From DATARH01 sp035534855 (lineage in GTDB: Bacteria > Pseudomonadota > Alphaproteobacteria > ATCC43930 > CGMCC-115725), in assembly GCA_035534855.1 (NCBI GenBank), contig DATLRD010000027.1:1-64000 (forward strand): a stretch of DNA of 64,000 nucleotides. Reading direction: 5' to 3'. The position numbers were made by a program, and so were the translations under genes. The notes under the pieces were generated by a model that was not told the DNA's origin, did no database searches, and saw only the letters and a program-made list of their open reading frames with translations. Position 1 is the first letter of the stretch. Each line of letters opens with the position of its first letter. Positions 8,187-17,090 of this stretch are shown piece by piece.

Positions 8187-9458
8187 ATGACGACAGCGCT
8201 GCCGCCGGGAGCCGACGCCGTTCGCCCGGCCGCCGCGCGCTGGCTGATGATCGGGCACCTATCGCCGACCGCGCGAATGCTGATCGCCAGCCGCGCGGCG
8301 CGCAGCCTCGGCCAGGGTGCGCTCGCCGTGGATTTCGCGCTCTACCTGGCGGCGCTGCGCTGGAACGCGGTGCAGATCGGCGGCATCTACATGGGAGGCC
8401 TCGTCATCGGTGCGGGGCTGACCCTCGCCTCCGGGCCGCTCAGCGACCGCTGGGGCCGCAAGCCGTTCCTGTTGGGCTACGGTGTCGCGCAGGTTCTCGC
8501 CGCCATTGTCGCTCTGATCACCAGCGCCCCCGGATGGATCGTCGCGGCGGCGGTCGTCGGCGCTTACGGCCGCGGCGCCAATGGCGCCGCCGGCCCGTTC
8601 GGTCCGGTCGAGCAGGCCTGGCTCTCCGACGGGCTGGCGGAAGCCGATTTCGGCGCGGTCTACAGCCTCAATTCCGCGGTCGGGTTCGCCGGAATGGCGC
8701 TCGGTGCGCTGGCTGCGGCGCTGCCGGCGCTGTGGGCAGGCTGGTTGCCCGGGGCGCTACGCTATCGCCCGCTCTTCCTGCTGGTGCTGGTCGGCTCGCT
8801 GATTACGCCATTGCTTCTGGCGCGGATGACCGACGCCCGTCACCCACGCGGGGCGCCGGAAGAGCGGCGGTCGGCACCTGCGGAGGAGCCCGCTGCGCGT
8901 CAACGCCAGCACACAATGCTGCTGCGGCTGATGGGCATCAACTCGCTCAACGGGTTGGCGATCGGCGTCATCGGTCCGTTCATGGCGTTGTGGTTTCAGC
9001 TGCGCTTCGGCAAAGGGCCCGGAGCCATCGGGCCGGTGATGGCGCTGGGCTTCTTCATGGGCGCGGTCGGTGCGATGTGGAGCGGCTGGCTGACCCGGCG
9101 GCTCGGCACTGCGATGACCGTCGTGGCGATGCGGCTGGCCGGGCTGGTGCTGCTGATCGCGCTGCCGTTTGCCCCGACTTACGGGCTGGCGGCGGCGTGC
9201 TATGTGCTGCGCTCGGCGTTCAACCAGGGCACCGCCGGCGCCCGCCAGGCGGTCGGGCTGCGGCTGGTCGGGCCGGCGCGGCGCGGCCTCGCCGCGAGCC
9301 TCAATGCGATCTCGATGCAGATCCCCCGTGCGGTTGGGCCGGTATTCGGCGGCGTCCTGCTGGACACCGGCCTCTTGGCGCTGCCGATGCTGGTGGCGGC
9401 GGGTTTGCAAGCGGTGTATCTCGCGCTCTACGCGATCGCCTTCCGCCGCATCGACTAG
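8187..9458 (+). CDS. Major facilitator superfamily transporter
   Basis: 423 residues with about twelve hydrophobic segments and the MFS motif A, GPLSDRWGRKPF, between helices 2 and 3. Start at the ATG at 8187 (MTTALPPG); the frame is open further upstream but that part overlaps soeA in antisense. The polar central loop near residues 215-245 (RHPRGAPEERRS) fits the cytoplasmic link between the two six-helix halves. It is divergent from soeABC, with 171 bp between starts, so shared control is possible. The substrate is unknown; drug or sugar efflux are the usual options for this subgroup. Confidence 0.85.
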   Translation: MTTALPPGADAVRPAAARWLMIGHLSPTARMLIASRAARSLGQGALAVDFALYLAALRWNAVQIGGIYMGGLVIGAGLTLASGPLSDRWGRKPFLLGYGVAQVLAAIVALITSAPGWIVAAAVVGAYGRGANGAAGPFGPVEQAWLSDGLAEADFGAVYSLNSAVGFAGMALGALAAALPALWAGWLPGALRYRPLFLLVLVGSLITPLLLARMTDARHPRGAPEERRSAPAEEPAARQRQHTMLLRLMGINSLNGLAIGVIGPFMALWFQLRFGKGPGAIGPVMALGFFMGAVGAMWSGWLTRRLGTAMTVVAMRLAGLVLLIALPFAPTYGLAAACYVLRSAFNQGTAGARQAVGLRLVGPARRGLAASLNAISMQIPRAVGPVFGGVLLDTGLLALPMLVAAGLQAVYLALYAIAFRRID

Positions 9459-9604
9459 CCCCCAGGGGATCGCCCGGTCGCGGCGCGCCGCGCTGTAACG
9501 CGAGGTTAACCATATCGGCCCAATCTTTGCTTCGGGCCGCAAGCCGATGTCCGTGCCGTGATGGCAGCGGCGTCGAGGCCCGGCTTGGGGAAAGGCGGGG
9601 GACC

Positions 9605-11104
9605 GTGACGGCAAACTCCTACGATTACGATCTGCTGGTGATCGGCTCGGGGCCGGCCGGTCAGCGCGCCGCGATCCAGGGCGCCAAGCTCGACAAGAAG
9701 GTCGCGATCATCGAGAAGACGACCGTGCTCGGCGGGCTCAGCGTCAATCTGGGCACGATCCCGTCGAAGACGTTGCGCGAATCGGCGCTCGACCTGTCGG
9801 GCTACCGCTCGCGCGAGTTCTATGGCGCGTCCTACACGGTCAAGCAGAACATCACGATGCAGGACCTGCTGGTGCGCACCAACCAGGTAATCCACCACGG
9901 GATCGACGTGACCCGGCACCAGCTGATGCGCAACCGGGTCGAGCTGATCTCGGCCTGCGCCGCGTTTTGCGGACCGGAGACGGTGCGCCTCGATTTCGTC
10001 GATGGCAGCACGTCGCGCACGGTCAGCGCACAGGTCATCGTCGTAGCCAGCGGCACCGAAACCACCCGCGACAAGCACATCGAATTCGACGGCAAGCGCA
10101 TCTTCACCAGCGACGACATCCTGCATCTCGACCAATTGCCGCGGACCCTGACGGTGGTCGGCGCCGGGGTCATCGGCTGTGAATACGCCGCGATCCTCGC
10201 CGCGCTCGGGGTGCGGGTCACACTGATCGATCAGCGCCACCGCCTGCTGCCGTTCATCGACGCCGAAATCGCCGACGCGCTGTGCCACCATCTGCGGGAA
10301 AACCGGGTGACGCTGCGGCTCGGCGAAACGGTCAGCCGGATCGAGATCACCGAGGTCGAGCCGCGCGGCCTCGTCAGGCTGTATCTCGAAAGCGGTAAGA
10401 CGATCATCACCGAAAAGGCGCTCTATTCGGTCGGGCGCACCGGCGCCACCAGCAAGCTCAACCTCGCCGCCACCGGGCTCAAGCCCGACAGCCGCGGCCG
10501 CCTGACGGTCAATTCACACTTCCAGACCGAAGTGCCGCACATCTATGCGGTCGGCGACGTGATCGGCTTCCCGGCGCTCGCCTCGACCTCGATGGAGCAA
10601 GGCCGCCTAGCGGTGTGCCACGCCTTTGGCGTCAAGGCCAACAGCGTGCCCGGGCTGTTCCCCTACGGCATCTATTCGGTGCCGGAGATATCGATGGTCG
10701 GCAAGACCGAAGAAGAGCTGACCCACGACGGGGTCGCCTACGAGATCGGCAAGGCGCGCTACAAGGAGATCGCCCGCGGCCAGATCATCGGTGACGTCAG
10801 CGGCCTGTTGAAGCTGATCTTCCACGCCGGAACCCGCAAATTGCTCGGTGTCCACATCATTGGCGAAGGCGCCAGCGAGCTTATCCACATCGGCCAGGCG
10901 GTGCTGTCGTTCGGCGGCAAGATCGACTACTTCATCAACACCGTGTTCAACTATCCCACGCTCGCCGAGTGTTACAAGGTGGCGGCGTTCGACGGCATCA
11001 ACCGGCTCGGCCTTTACGAGGAAGAGGCGATCGCCCCGCTGCAGCCGGCCGATTGCGTCGAGCCTCTCGACGCGGCCGAAACTACCCGCGCCGCCGCGGA
11101 TTAA
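9605..11104 (+). CDS. sthA: Soluble pyridine nucleotide transhydrogenase (Si-specific)
   Basis: A 499-residue flavoprotein that exchanges reducing equivalents between NADPH and NAD+. FAD-binding GSGPAG is at 14-19, the second Rossmann motif VGAGVIGCEYA lies near 185, and the conserved YAVGDVIGFPALA stretch and C-terminal dimer domain (NYPTLAECYK) follow. At the position of the redox cysteines of related disulfide reductases it reads GGLSVNLGTIPSK, with Ser46 and Thr51, so no redox disulfide can form. This fits transhydrogenase rather than lipoamide dehydrogenase. GTG start at 9605 behind a G-rich site; the C-terminal tail of about 25 residues is non-conserved. Confidence 0.92.
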   Translation: MTANSYDYDLLVIGSGPAGQRAAIQGAKLDKKVAIIEKTTVLGGLSVNLGTIPSKTLRESALDLSGYRSREFYGASYTVKQNITMQDLLVRTNQVIHHGIDVTRHQLMRNRVELISACAAFCGPETVRLDFVDGSTSRTVSAQVIVVASGTETTRDKHIEFDGKRIFTSDDILHLDQLPRTLTVVGAGVIGCEYAAILAALGVRVTLIDQRHRLLPFIDAEIADALCHHLRENRVTLRLGETVSRIEITEVEPRGLVRLYLESGKTIITEKALYSVGRTGATSKLNLAATGLKPDSRGRLTVNSHFQTEVPHIYAVGDVIGFPALASTSMEQGRLAVCHAFGVKANSVPGLFPYGIYSVPEISMVGKTEEELTHDGVAYEIGKARYKEIARGQIIGDVSGLLKLIFHAGTRKLLGVHIIGEGASELIHIGQAVLSFGGKIDYFINTVFNYPTLAECYKVAAFDGINRLGLYEEEAIAPLQPADCVEPLDAAETTRAAAD

Positions 11105-11208
11105 GCCATCGACTCATAGATGGCCCGCGGGCGCGGCACGCCGTCCGGCGAGCCTTTGCAAGCGCGCGGGAGGCCGCCTGGAGGAGCATTCGCTCGTGCT
11201 TGCTGGTC

Positions 11209-11763
11209 TTACGAAACCAGCTCTTCGAACGCCGATTCCAGCGGCACGCCAAGCGCGTCGTTACACTTGTTCAGCACACCCATCGTGGTGGCGACGATCG
11301 CGATTTCGACCCGCTCCCTCGGCGTGAAGAGGCGCACGAAGTCCGCCTGAACCGTGCTTGGGATCGAGCCCGCGTCGAGCGTGATCGCCTGCGCGAAACG
11401 GACTGCCGCGCGCTCGCGTTGATCCAGGGCTGGATCGTTATCGCGGCTGATCGCCAGGATTTTCTGCTCGGCGATGCCAAGGCCATGCAACTGATGAATT
11501 TGGTGCGCGCGGCAGTAGCGGCATTGGTTTGCGTTGGAAACCGCCATCCGGATGAGCAGCCGGAATTCCCGCGACAGTATACCCAGCGTCATCGCCTCGC
11601 TGAAAAACCGTCGCGCCGCCGCGCCCAGATCCTCGGAATGCGAAAAGGCGTGCACGCTGTTCACCTGCACGCCAAGACGTTCCCGACCCTGGCGGGAGAG
11701 TTCCTGGAAGGTTGGACTGAGATCCGAATAATCCGGGATCGGAACCAGCGGTGTTTTTGGCAT
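11209..11763 (-). CDS. Carboxymuconolactone decarboxylase / AhpD-like protein
   Basis: 184 residues of the AhpD-like, all-alpha fold. The redox motif CRYCRAH, a CxxC followed by His, lies near residue 83, as in peroxidase-related alkylhydroperoxidase D proteins. Such proteins reduce peroxides or act as disulfide reductants, but a role beyond redox chemistry cannot be assigned. The start is well supported by a strong AAGGAGGT site just upstream of ATG 11763. It is the last gene of the minus-strand operon, 13 bp after an OsmC gene, which also handles organic hydroperoxides, so the pair may form an antioxidant unit. Confidence 0.85.
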   Translation of the reverse strand: MPKTPLVPIPDYSDLSPTFQELSRQGRERLGVQVNSVHAFSHSEDLGAAARRFFSEAMTLGILSREFRLLIRMAVSNANQCRYCRAHQIHQLHGLGIAEQKILAISRDNDPALDQRERAAVRFAQAITLDAGSIPSTVQADFVRLFTPRERVEIAIVATTMGVLNKCNDALGVPLESAFEELVS

Positions 11764-11776
11764 GATGCAACCTCCT

Positions 11777-12271
11777 TCAGACGTCGATCCAATCGGTGCC
11801 CACCTTGAGCCGGTGGCGCACGATGCCGGGTTTCAGTGCCACCTCGATGAAGCAGCCCTTAGCGGCGGCGTCGATCAACCGGCGCTTGTCGGCTTGTGCC
11901 GCGCCGCCGCCGAGATCGATGTCCAGCGTGAACGCGACGGCCTCGCTTTCGTAGGGCACCTCGGTTCGCTGGTGCGCCTTCCAGTGCATCCGCGCATCAA
12001 CCGAGATGGTCGTGACATCGATCCGCATCCGGCGGGAAAAGGCGCGCAGCTGCGTCATGATGCAGGCGGTCAGACCGCTGGTGAAATAGGCCAGCGGATA
12101 GGGCGCGGTGCCATCGCCGCCGTGATAAGGCCCTTCGTCGGTCGGCAGGTCCACGCTGACCGGCGCGGCGCCGCGCATGTGAACCGCCACGTCGTTACGG
12201 AATTTGGCGATGTTGCGGCCTTCGGCTTCGAAAACAACGTCAAATACATTGGCCTTGAGTTCTGCGCTCAT
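11777..12271 (-). CDS. OsmC/Ohr family peroxiredoxin-like protein
   Basis: 164 residues of the OsmC fold, including the expected two separated cysteines: Cys in TACIMTQL near residue 70 and Cys in GCFIEVAL near 140. In this family these Cys residues reduce organic hydroperoxides or act on persulfides. The N-terminal NPLAYFTSGL-like element appears here as YPLAYFTSGL. A GGGAGGAG site precedes the start. It follows a frameshifted nrtS and precedes the AhpD-like gene. Substrate specificity (Ohr, OsmC or YhfA type) cannot be decided from the sequence. Confidence 0.85.
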   Translation of the reverse strand: MSAELKANVFDVVFEAEGRNIAKFRNDVAVHMRGAAPVSVDLPTDEGPYHGGDGTAPYPLAYFTSGLTACIMTQLRAFSRRMRIDVTTISVDARMHWKAHQRTEVPYESEAVAFTLDIDLGGGAAQADKRRLIDAAAKGCFIEVALKPGIVRHRLKVGTDWIDV

Positions 12272-12287
12272 GCGTCATGCTCCTCCC

Positions 12288-12535
12288 TTACCGGTTCACG
12301 CTCGACTCCCGCCGCCCGTGCGCGAGCCGATAGGAGACCGCGCCATAGGTGGCCACGCAATAGGGACGAGATAGGTCAGCAAGAGTTTGACCAAGCTCAG
12401 CGGATGCTCTCCGAACATCGCGTCTCCCTGGTTGATCAAATTGAGAACCGTTCTGACCACTACAGCCACGACCAACGAGCGGCGCGGCACCCCGCCGCTG
12501 ATGCAGCTGCGCCAAATCGTCGAACATTGCCTCAC
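12288..12535 (-). pseudogene. nrtS: Frameshifted nrtS-like nitrate/nitrite transporter
   Basis: Two adjoining frames together spell a small NrtS-type membrane protein. From GTG at 12535 one frame gives RRSLVVAVVVRTVLNLINQG and continues to LLLTYLVP. The conserved continuation YCVATYGAVSYRL then occurs one frame over, ending at the TAA at 12288. The break lies at the three-G run near 12363-12365 and is explained by a single missing base in the proline codon. NrtS proteins are about 70-80 residue bispecific nitrate/nitrite carriers. Either this copy is a recent pseudogene or the base is a sequencing error. Position: between the DoxD-like gene and osmC in one operon. Confidence 0.7.
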
Positions 12536-12552
12536 AGCCGGCTGCAATCTTG

Positions 12553-13197
12553 CTATATCGCGGCACCGACTAGACGACCAATAACCCCCGTCTCGCGACG
12601 CCGGCTGTCGCTCGCGACCAGCATCGCGTCGACGCCTAGGCTGCGCCCGTAGCAATGGACCGCGAACATCAGCTGCAAGACCAGCAGGAAGAAATAAGTC
12701 CACGGCCATTCGCCGGGCGCGTTGTAAAGACCGAGCCACAGATTGAGAATTTGCAGGGCGCCGATCACGCCAAACAGCCGAACGAACACCCCCAGCATCA
12801 GCGATACACCGGTCACGACTTCGGCGGCATAGACGATCGGCGCGAACAGGTAAAAGTGCGGCAACACGACATTGTTGACCAGATGGGATTGCAGCGGGAT
12901 TGCGGCGTACTTGCCCATTTGGCTCATCCAGTAGGCCAAGCCGGTCGTGAGCGGCGCCTCAGGATGGTTCGTGTAGAGCGGCGGCAATTTCCATAGGCTC
13001 TGCTGCCACCAGAACGCGCCCATGACAAAGCGGAGCGACCACTGCACGAGGCGAGAGAAGGTCCGTTGCTCTGGAAACCGGCGCCAGACTACGACTGCGA
13101 TCGCGACGCTGCCGATTGTCAGCAGCCAAAATACCGGGGTCGTCCAGGTCGGATCGGTGAGAAATTCGATGAGATCGGATACAGGGTTCCTGATCAT
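12553..13197 (-). CDS. DoxD/DoxX-like membrane protein
   Basis: 214 residues with four to five hydrophobic helices, resembling the DoxD subunit (TQO small subunit) of thiosulfate:quinone oxidoreductase and the wider DoxX family. Matching features are the RFVMGAFWWQQSLWKLPP segment after the first helix and the central LFAPIVYAAEVVTGVSLMLG helix. Its start overlaps the GT2 stop by four bases (ATGA), so it is translated with the sugar-transfer genes rather than with sulfur genes. No DoxA partner is present. A thiosulfate role is therefore doubtful, and a quinone-linked or membrane-organising function is equally possible. Confidence 0.75.
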   Translation of the reverse strand: MIRNPVSDLIEFLTDPTWTTPVFWLLTIGSVAIAVVVWRRFPEQRTFSRLVQWSLRFVMGAFWWQQSLWKLPPLYTNHPEAPLTTGLAYWMSQMGKYAAIPLQSHLVNNVVLPHFYLFAPIVYAAEVVTGVSLMLGVFVRLFGVIGALQILNLWLGLYNAPGEWPWTYFFLLVLQLMFAVHCYGRSLGVDAMLVASDSRRRETGVIGRLVGAAI

Positions 13198-13934
13198 TGC
13201 AGATGCCTCCGCGCCGATGGCTGCGCCATGGGAATGTCACGGCGCCCCTCCGCCACGATGCGGACGAATGCCGCCAGAATGCGCCAGCTTGCCTTTAGCG
13301 TGCCGAGGAGATTGCCAGACACTTTCGACGTTCCTCCAGCGCGGCGGCGATACGCGACGGGGAGTTCGAGAACGCGCAACCCGGTGCGTGCCGCACGCAT
13401 CTGCATCTCAAGGTTCCAGCCGTAAGTCTCTTCGCGCATGCGGAGTTGCAGCAGCGCCTCGCGGCGAATCGCCCTGAACGGGCACATATCGCTGTAGCCC
13501 ACGCTATAAAGCAGCCACACCGCCGCGCCAATGACCCGGCCGGCAAGGAGCTGATGCGGCGTCATGCTCCCCGACTCCCGAGTGCCGCGCGTGCGGGAAC
13601 CAATCACGAAATCGTAGCGGCCTTCGATGATCGGCGCGACGAGGTGCGGGATTAGTTCGGGGCAATCGCTGCCGTCGCCGTCGAGAAACACGACGATGTC
13701 GCAACCTTGCGCCGCTTCCGCCCCCGCTCGGCATGCCCGCCCGTAACCGCGCTGACGCAGGCTCACCACACGGGCCCCTGCGGCTTGCGCCCGCTCGACA
13801 GTGCGATCGGTGCTCGAGCTGTCAGCGACGATGATCTCGTCGATCGTGTCGCGCGGCACCGCGGCGAGCACGACGCCGATCGCCTCCTCCTCGTTCAGGG
13901 TGGGAATGACGAGCGCGATGCGCGGCCGAGCCAT
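13194..13934 (-). CDS. Family 2 glycosyltransferase (dolichyl-phosphate mannose synthase-like)
   Basis: 246 residues of the GT-A fold. It opens with ALVIPTLNEEEAIG, has the metal/nucleotide-sugar motif FLDGDGSDCPE near residue 85, and a VIGSRTRG motif near 112. These are typical of DPM1-like enzymes that move a sugar from a nucleotide donor to a polyprenyl phosphate. There is no long C-terminal membrane domain, so it may work at the membrane through a partner. It follows the radical SAM gene by 3 bp and overlaps the DoxD-like gene. In arsenosugar-type clusters a GT2 (TIGR04283) accompanies a DUF2064 protein, as here. Confidence 0.88.
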   Translation of the reverse strand: MARPRIALVIPTLNEEEAIGVVLAAVPRDTIDEIIVADSSSTDRTVERAQAAGARVVSLRQRGYGRACRAGAEAAQGCDIVVFLDGDGSDCPELIPHLVAPIIEGRYDFVIGSRTRGTRESGSMTPHQLLAGRVIGAAVWLLYSVGYSDMCPFRAIRREALLQLRMREETYGWNLEMQMRAARTGLRVLELPVAYRRRAGGTSKVSGNLLGTLKASWRILAAFVRIVAEGRRDIPMAQPSARRHLQ

Positions 13935-13937
13935 CGC

Positions 13938-15002
13938 TCAGAGGCTCCACCGCAGACCACAACCGGTACAGGCGCGAGGCGGATTGTCGCTCAACAGGGC
14001 GCTACGAAATTCCTGATAGCGCGGCCCGTTCCAGATTTCGCGGAGGCTTTGCTGCGTTGCGTCGCCCAAGGTAAAGCTGTCGTAGCCGCGCATCGAGAAC
14101 GGTGCGATGCAGCACGGGATCGCGCGGCCATGCGCAGTGAAATACATCAGCGTCCAAGGCCGCCTGCAAAGCGACCACGGGCGCGCCTCGTCCTGCGCCG
14201 TGAGGCTGCCCGCGGGATCGGTCGCGCCCGAAGCATTGAAGGCGATCCCAAGCTCGCGGGCGAGCGCTTCCGCCTCGCGCACGAGGCGCCCCTCTTCGTC
14301 ATCCCCACCGGCAAACAGCGCCGACTCTGGCCGGGCCAGACCCTGCGCATCGAGAAAGTAGACGAGCCGTTGAAGATAGATTTCAGCGACATCGATCTCG
14401 TGCGCGAGGCGCACAAAATCATTCAATTGTTGGACCGTTTCCTTGAGCCCGGTCAGCCACAGCGACACCCGCGGCGTCTCGACCGCCAGTTCGCGCTGCA
14501 TCGCCCGGAAGGCGCGGACGTTGCGGACGATGCGAGCAAACATGTCGCGGCCGCGCACCAGCTTGAACGCCTCGGGTTCGGCCGCGTCAATCGACACGCG
14601 CAATTCGTCGAGCCCGCTGTCTAGCAGCTCCCGTCCCTTGCGCCGCGTCAGCAACGTGCCGTTGGTATTAAATAGCACGTAGGTGCCGCGATCCTTGAGA
14701 TAGCGGATCATGCGCGGCAGAGCCGGCACCATCATCGGTTCGCCGACCCCATGCAACACGACGCGAGCAATCCGCGGAAACTGATCGACGATCCCGGTGA
14801 AGAGATCCCATGACATGTCGCCGGGCGGTTCCTGCGCCTCGAAGGTACGCGGACAGGTCGTGCACAGCAAATTGCAGCGGTTCGTCGTTTCGAGATAGAG
14901 GCACACGGGCTCAGCGTCGGCGAGCGCGCCGCGCTCGGCCGCGATGTGTTCGAAATACCGCCTTGGGTCGGGCGGCTTCGCCTCGTTCACGCGAACCGGC
15001 AT
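13938..15002 (-). CDS. Radical SAM protein with SPASM domain
   Basis: About 354 residues from ATG at 15002. The [4Fe-4S]-SAM motif CNLLCTTC (Cys43, Cys47, Cys50) lies in LETTNRCNLLCTTCPR. A C-terminal SPASM region supplies auxiliary-cluster cysteines: CRRPW, IPCCIAPF and a final CTGCG. Radical SAM enzymes cleave SAM to a 5'-deoxyadenosyl radical; the substrate is unknown. The start overlaps the GT-C gene stop by 16 bp; an alternative start 13 codons upstream is weaker. It is not ArsS-like in its C-terminus, which lacks the DUF3641-type tail I would expect. Confidence 0.88.
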   Translation of the reverse strand: MPVRVNEAKPPDPRRYFEHIAAERGALADAEPVCLYLETTNRCNLLCTTCPRTFEAQEPPGDMSWDLFTGIVDQFPRIARVVLHGVGEPMMVPALPRMIRYLKDRGTYVLFNTNGTLLTRRKGRELLDSGLDELRVSIDAAEPEAFKLVRGRDMFARIVRNVRAFRAMQRELAVETPRVSLWLTGLKETVQQLNDFVRLAHEIDVAEIYLQRLVYFLDAQGLARPESALFAGGDDEEGRLVREAEALARELGIAFNASGATDPAGSLTAQDEARPWSLCRRPWTLMYFTAHGRAIPCCIAPFSMRGYDSFTLGDATQQSLREIWNGPRYQEFRSALLSDNPPRACTGCGLRWSL

Positions 15003-16315
15003 GCACAACTGCTCCCGGTGGCACGGCGTCGACAATACCAAAGATCGAGCAGCGCCAGTGCCGCAAACGGCCCGTAGATTATCGATTCAATCACGAACTG
15101 GCGAGCATCCCCCGCGATTATGACTCCCCCTGGGATCAGGTATAGGAGCAGACACGCGTTTGTAAGCCACAACAGCGCAAATGAACGGATGAAACAGGCA
15201 AAGACGATCAGCCAAGCGAAATACCAAGCGTAATGCGGCGACACGAGCAACATGAACGCCGTCGCTATCGCGGCAGCGGGCATCATAGGCGAAAGCGCGG
15301 AAGCGCGGCCGAACAAGACGCCGATGCCAAGCGCCGCGAGGATCGCCAGGGCCGCAGCCTCATAGGCCCGCGCGCTCAGCCCCGCGAGCGCCGGCACGTG
15401 GTGCAACAGGCCCAGCAGGTAAAGGCCCGCGCCGCCGCCATCGAAGCCGTTTTCAACGGCGTATCCCGGTAGAAAGCCGAGGACCCGCGATCCGACCGCT
15501 ATGAAGGGCAGATAAGCGACAACGATCGCTGCCGCGAATGCCATGGGCATCTTCCAGCCCCAGCGTCGATAGAGCGCCGGCAGCAGCACGGCCGGATATA
15601 GTTTGGTCAGCGTCGCGCCTGCCAGGAAGAGCCCGCCGGCCGGGCCATGACCGCGCCGCGCCGCCCACAGCGCCGCGACGGAAAGAGCGATAAGCGCGGC
15701 ATCAATGTGGCCGCTACCGGCGAACTCCCACAGCGGTAGCGGGTGCCATGCGTAGACAAGGATGCGGGAAGTCGGCAAATCACCCAAGGCAAGGAGACGA
15801 ACCAGCAGAATAACCACGACAATCTCGAAAGCGACCATCGCCGACTTCATCACCGTGACCGACTCGCCGAACCGCGTCACAATCAGAAAAATCCCTTCCG
15901 CTACCGGCGGATAGATCGTCGGCGCGTATTTGCTGGCGATGTGCGGGAAGATGTCGCTGTCGCGGAGTGCCTTTAGCTGTGGATCGGCTGGGGCGTAGCG
16001 GTAGGGGTTGATGCCGTTGGCCTCGACCCGACCGTCCCAGACATAGCGATAGATGTCGTCCGACAGATAGGGAGGGGCGCACACGACCGGGACGCGCATC
16101 AGCCCGGCTACCGCGACGATCCCAACGACGATGCGCCGAGGCAAACCGCCGCCCCAGCCCAACCACACCGCCGCCACGTAAACCACTGCTTGCAGGGCGG
16201 CGACGGCCAGGAAACGGTCGATGTTGCCCTGCGACTGGAACACGAGCCCGAGGACCGTAAGCGCGAGCAGGGACGCTCCGCTCGCCGCCAATCCGACGAC
16301 GCGACCCCGGCTCAC
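14987..16315 (-). CDS. Multi-pass GT-C type glycosyltransferase (GT87/mannosyltransferase-like)
   Basis: 442 residues with about ten to twelve hydrophobic helices. The first outside loop carries the acidic motif YLSDDIYRYVWDGRV followed by GINPYRYAP, typical of GT-C enzymes that take a polyprenyl-phosphate-linked sugar and add it to an acceptor on the far side of the membrane. This pairs logically with the DPM1-like GT2 in the same operon, which could make that lipid-linked donor. The start overlaps the DUF2064 stop by four bases. The specific sugar and acceptor are unknown. Confidence 0.82.
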   Translation of the reverse strand: MSRGRVVGLAASGASLLALTVLGLVFQSQGNIDRFLAVAALQAVVYVAAVWLGWGGGLPRRIVVGIVAVAGLMRVPVVCAPPYLSDDIYRYVWDGRVEANGINPYRYAPADPQLKALRDSDIFPHIASKYAPTIYPPVAEGIFLIVTRFGESVTVMKSAMVAFEIVVVILLVRLLALGDLPTSRILVYAWHPLPLWEFAGSGHIDAALIALSVAALWAARRGHGPAGGLFLAGATLTKLYPAVLLPALYRRWGWKMPMAFAAAIVVAYLPFIAVGSRVLGFLPGYAVENGFDGGGAGLYLLGLLHHVPALAGLSARAYEAAALAILAALGIGVLFGRASALSPMMPAAAIATAFMLLVSPHYAWYFAWLIVFACFIRSFALLWLTNACLLLYLIPGGVIIAGDARQFVIESIIYGPFAALALLDLWYCRRRATGSSCACRFA

Positions 16316-17085
16316 TCGTCGCCACTGCCGGTCGAGGCTCCGCCGATCCCAGGCCCCGATAGCGGGTCTACGAAGTCACGGGAGAGGTTTCGCAGGAACG
16401 CCGCCGTGTAGTGCGGCGCACGATCCGACGCCCCACGACCGATTTCTTCCCGCAATTCAGCGATGAGCCGACGCAGCGACCCGGCGTCGTCGACATCGTA
16501 CCAAGTCGGCAGCACAATCGGTTCGAGCCCGATTTCGCGCGCGCGCACAACGGTCTGCGCGAAGACCGCATCCGTGCTCCAGGCGATGCCGTGGAACAGC
16601 CCTGCGTGCGGATGCTTTAGACCGATCAAGTAATACCCGCCGTCCTCCGCCGGCCCGAGGACGACGCGGTCGTCTGGCGCGGAAAGCGCTCGCGCGGCAT
16701 CGACGAGGATCGCGGTCGGCAGCGTCGGGCTGTCGGAGTTGATCAAGCAAACCGAGCCGTACCCGACGTCCAGCAAGGACTTCGCAGCGTCATAAAGGCT
16801 CAAGCCGAGACCGACACGCGGCGACGGCAGCAACCGTGTGCCATTGGCCAGCAGAGGTGAGAATTCAGCTTCTGCTCCAGGTGGCGAATAGGCGATGTAC
16901 CCCTCGATTGACGCCCGTTTCGCAGCCCCCGCGATGTTTTCGGCAGCGTCGCGGATAAAACAGGCGCTAAGGCCCGCCGCTTCCTCTGGCGACAGAGGGG
17001 GAACGAGGCGAGTCTTGGCCTCGCCGACGCGAGGGGCCTTGGCCATGATTGCCATGGCGCAGCAGCGGGAGCGCACACCGCTCAA
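16312..17085 (-). CDS. DUF2064 / TIGR04282-type transferase
   Basis: 257 residues of the DUF2064 family, annotated elsewhere as an arsenosugar-biosynthesis glycosyltransferase. Visible motifs are MAKAPRVGEAKTRL near the N-terminus (a nucleotide-binding KAPxxGxxKTRL signature), INSDSPTLP near residue 115 and GPAEDGGYYLIGL near 143. The fold resembles nucleotidyl- and sugar transferases. It lies 5 bp after the nucleoside phosphorylase and overlaps the GT-C gene. No arsenic methyltransferase gene is nearby, so the arsenic link is by family name only. Confidence 0.85.
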   Translation of the reverse strand: MSGVRSRCCAMAIMAKAPRVGEAKTRLVPPLSPEEAAGLSACFIRDAAENIAGAAKRASIEGYIAYSPPGAEAEFSPLLANGTRLLPSPRVGLGLSLYDAAKSLLDVGYGSVCLINSDSPTLPTAILVDAARALSAPDDRVVLGPAEDGGYYLIGLKHPHAGLFHGIAWSTDAVFAQTVVRAREIGLEPIVLPTWYDVDDAGSLRRLIAELREEIGRGASDRAPHYTAAFLRNLSRDFVDPLSGPGIGGASTGSGDE

Positions 17086-17090
17086 TTCGA

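Noticed and set aside
8016..8258. 81-codon N-terminal extension of SoeA
   Set aside because: The extension is Arg/Pro-rich without similarity, contains no Tat motif and would use up the divergent promoter region. A ribosome-binding site supports ATG 8015.
12288..12566. 92-codon frame beginning with GTG 12566 as an independent small gene
   Set aside because: Only its C-terminal part resembles NrtS. The N-terminal NrtS half is in the neighbouring frame, so a frameshifted nrtS is the better reading.
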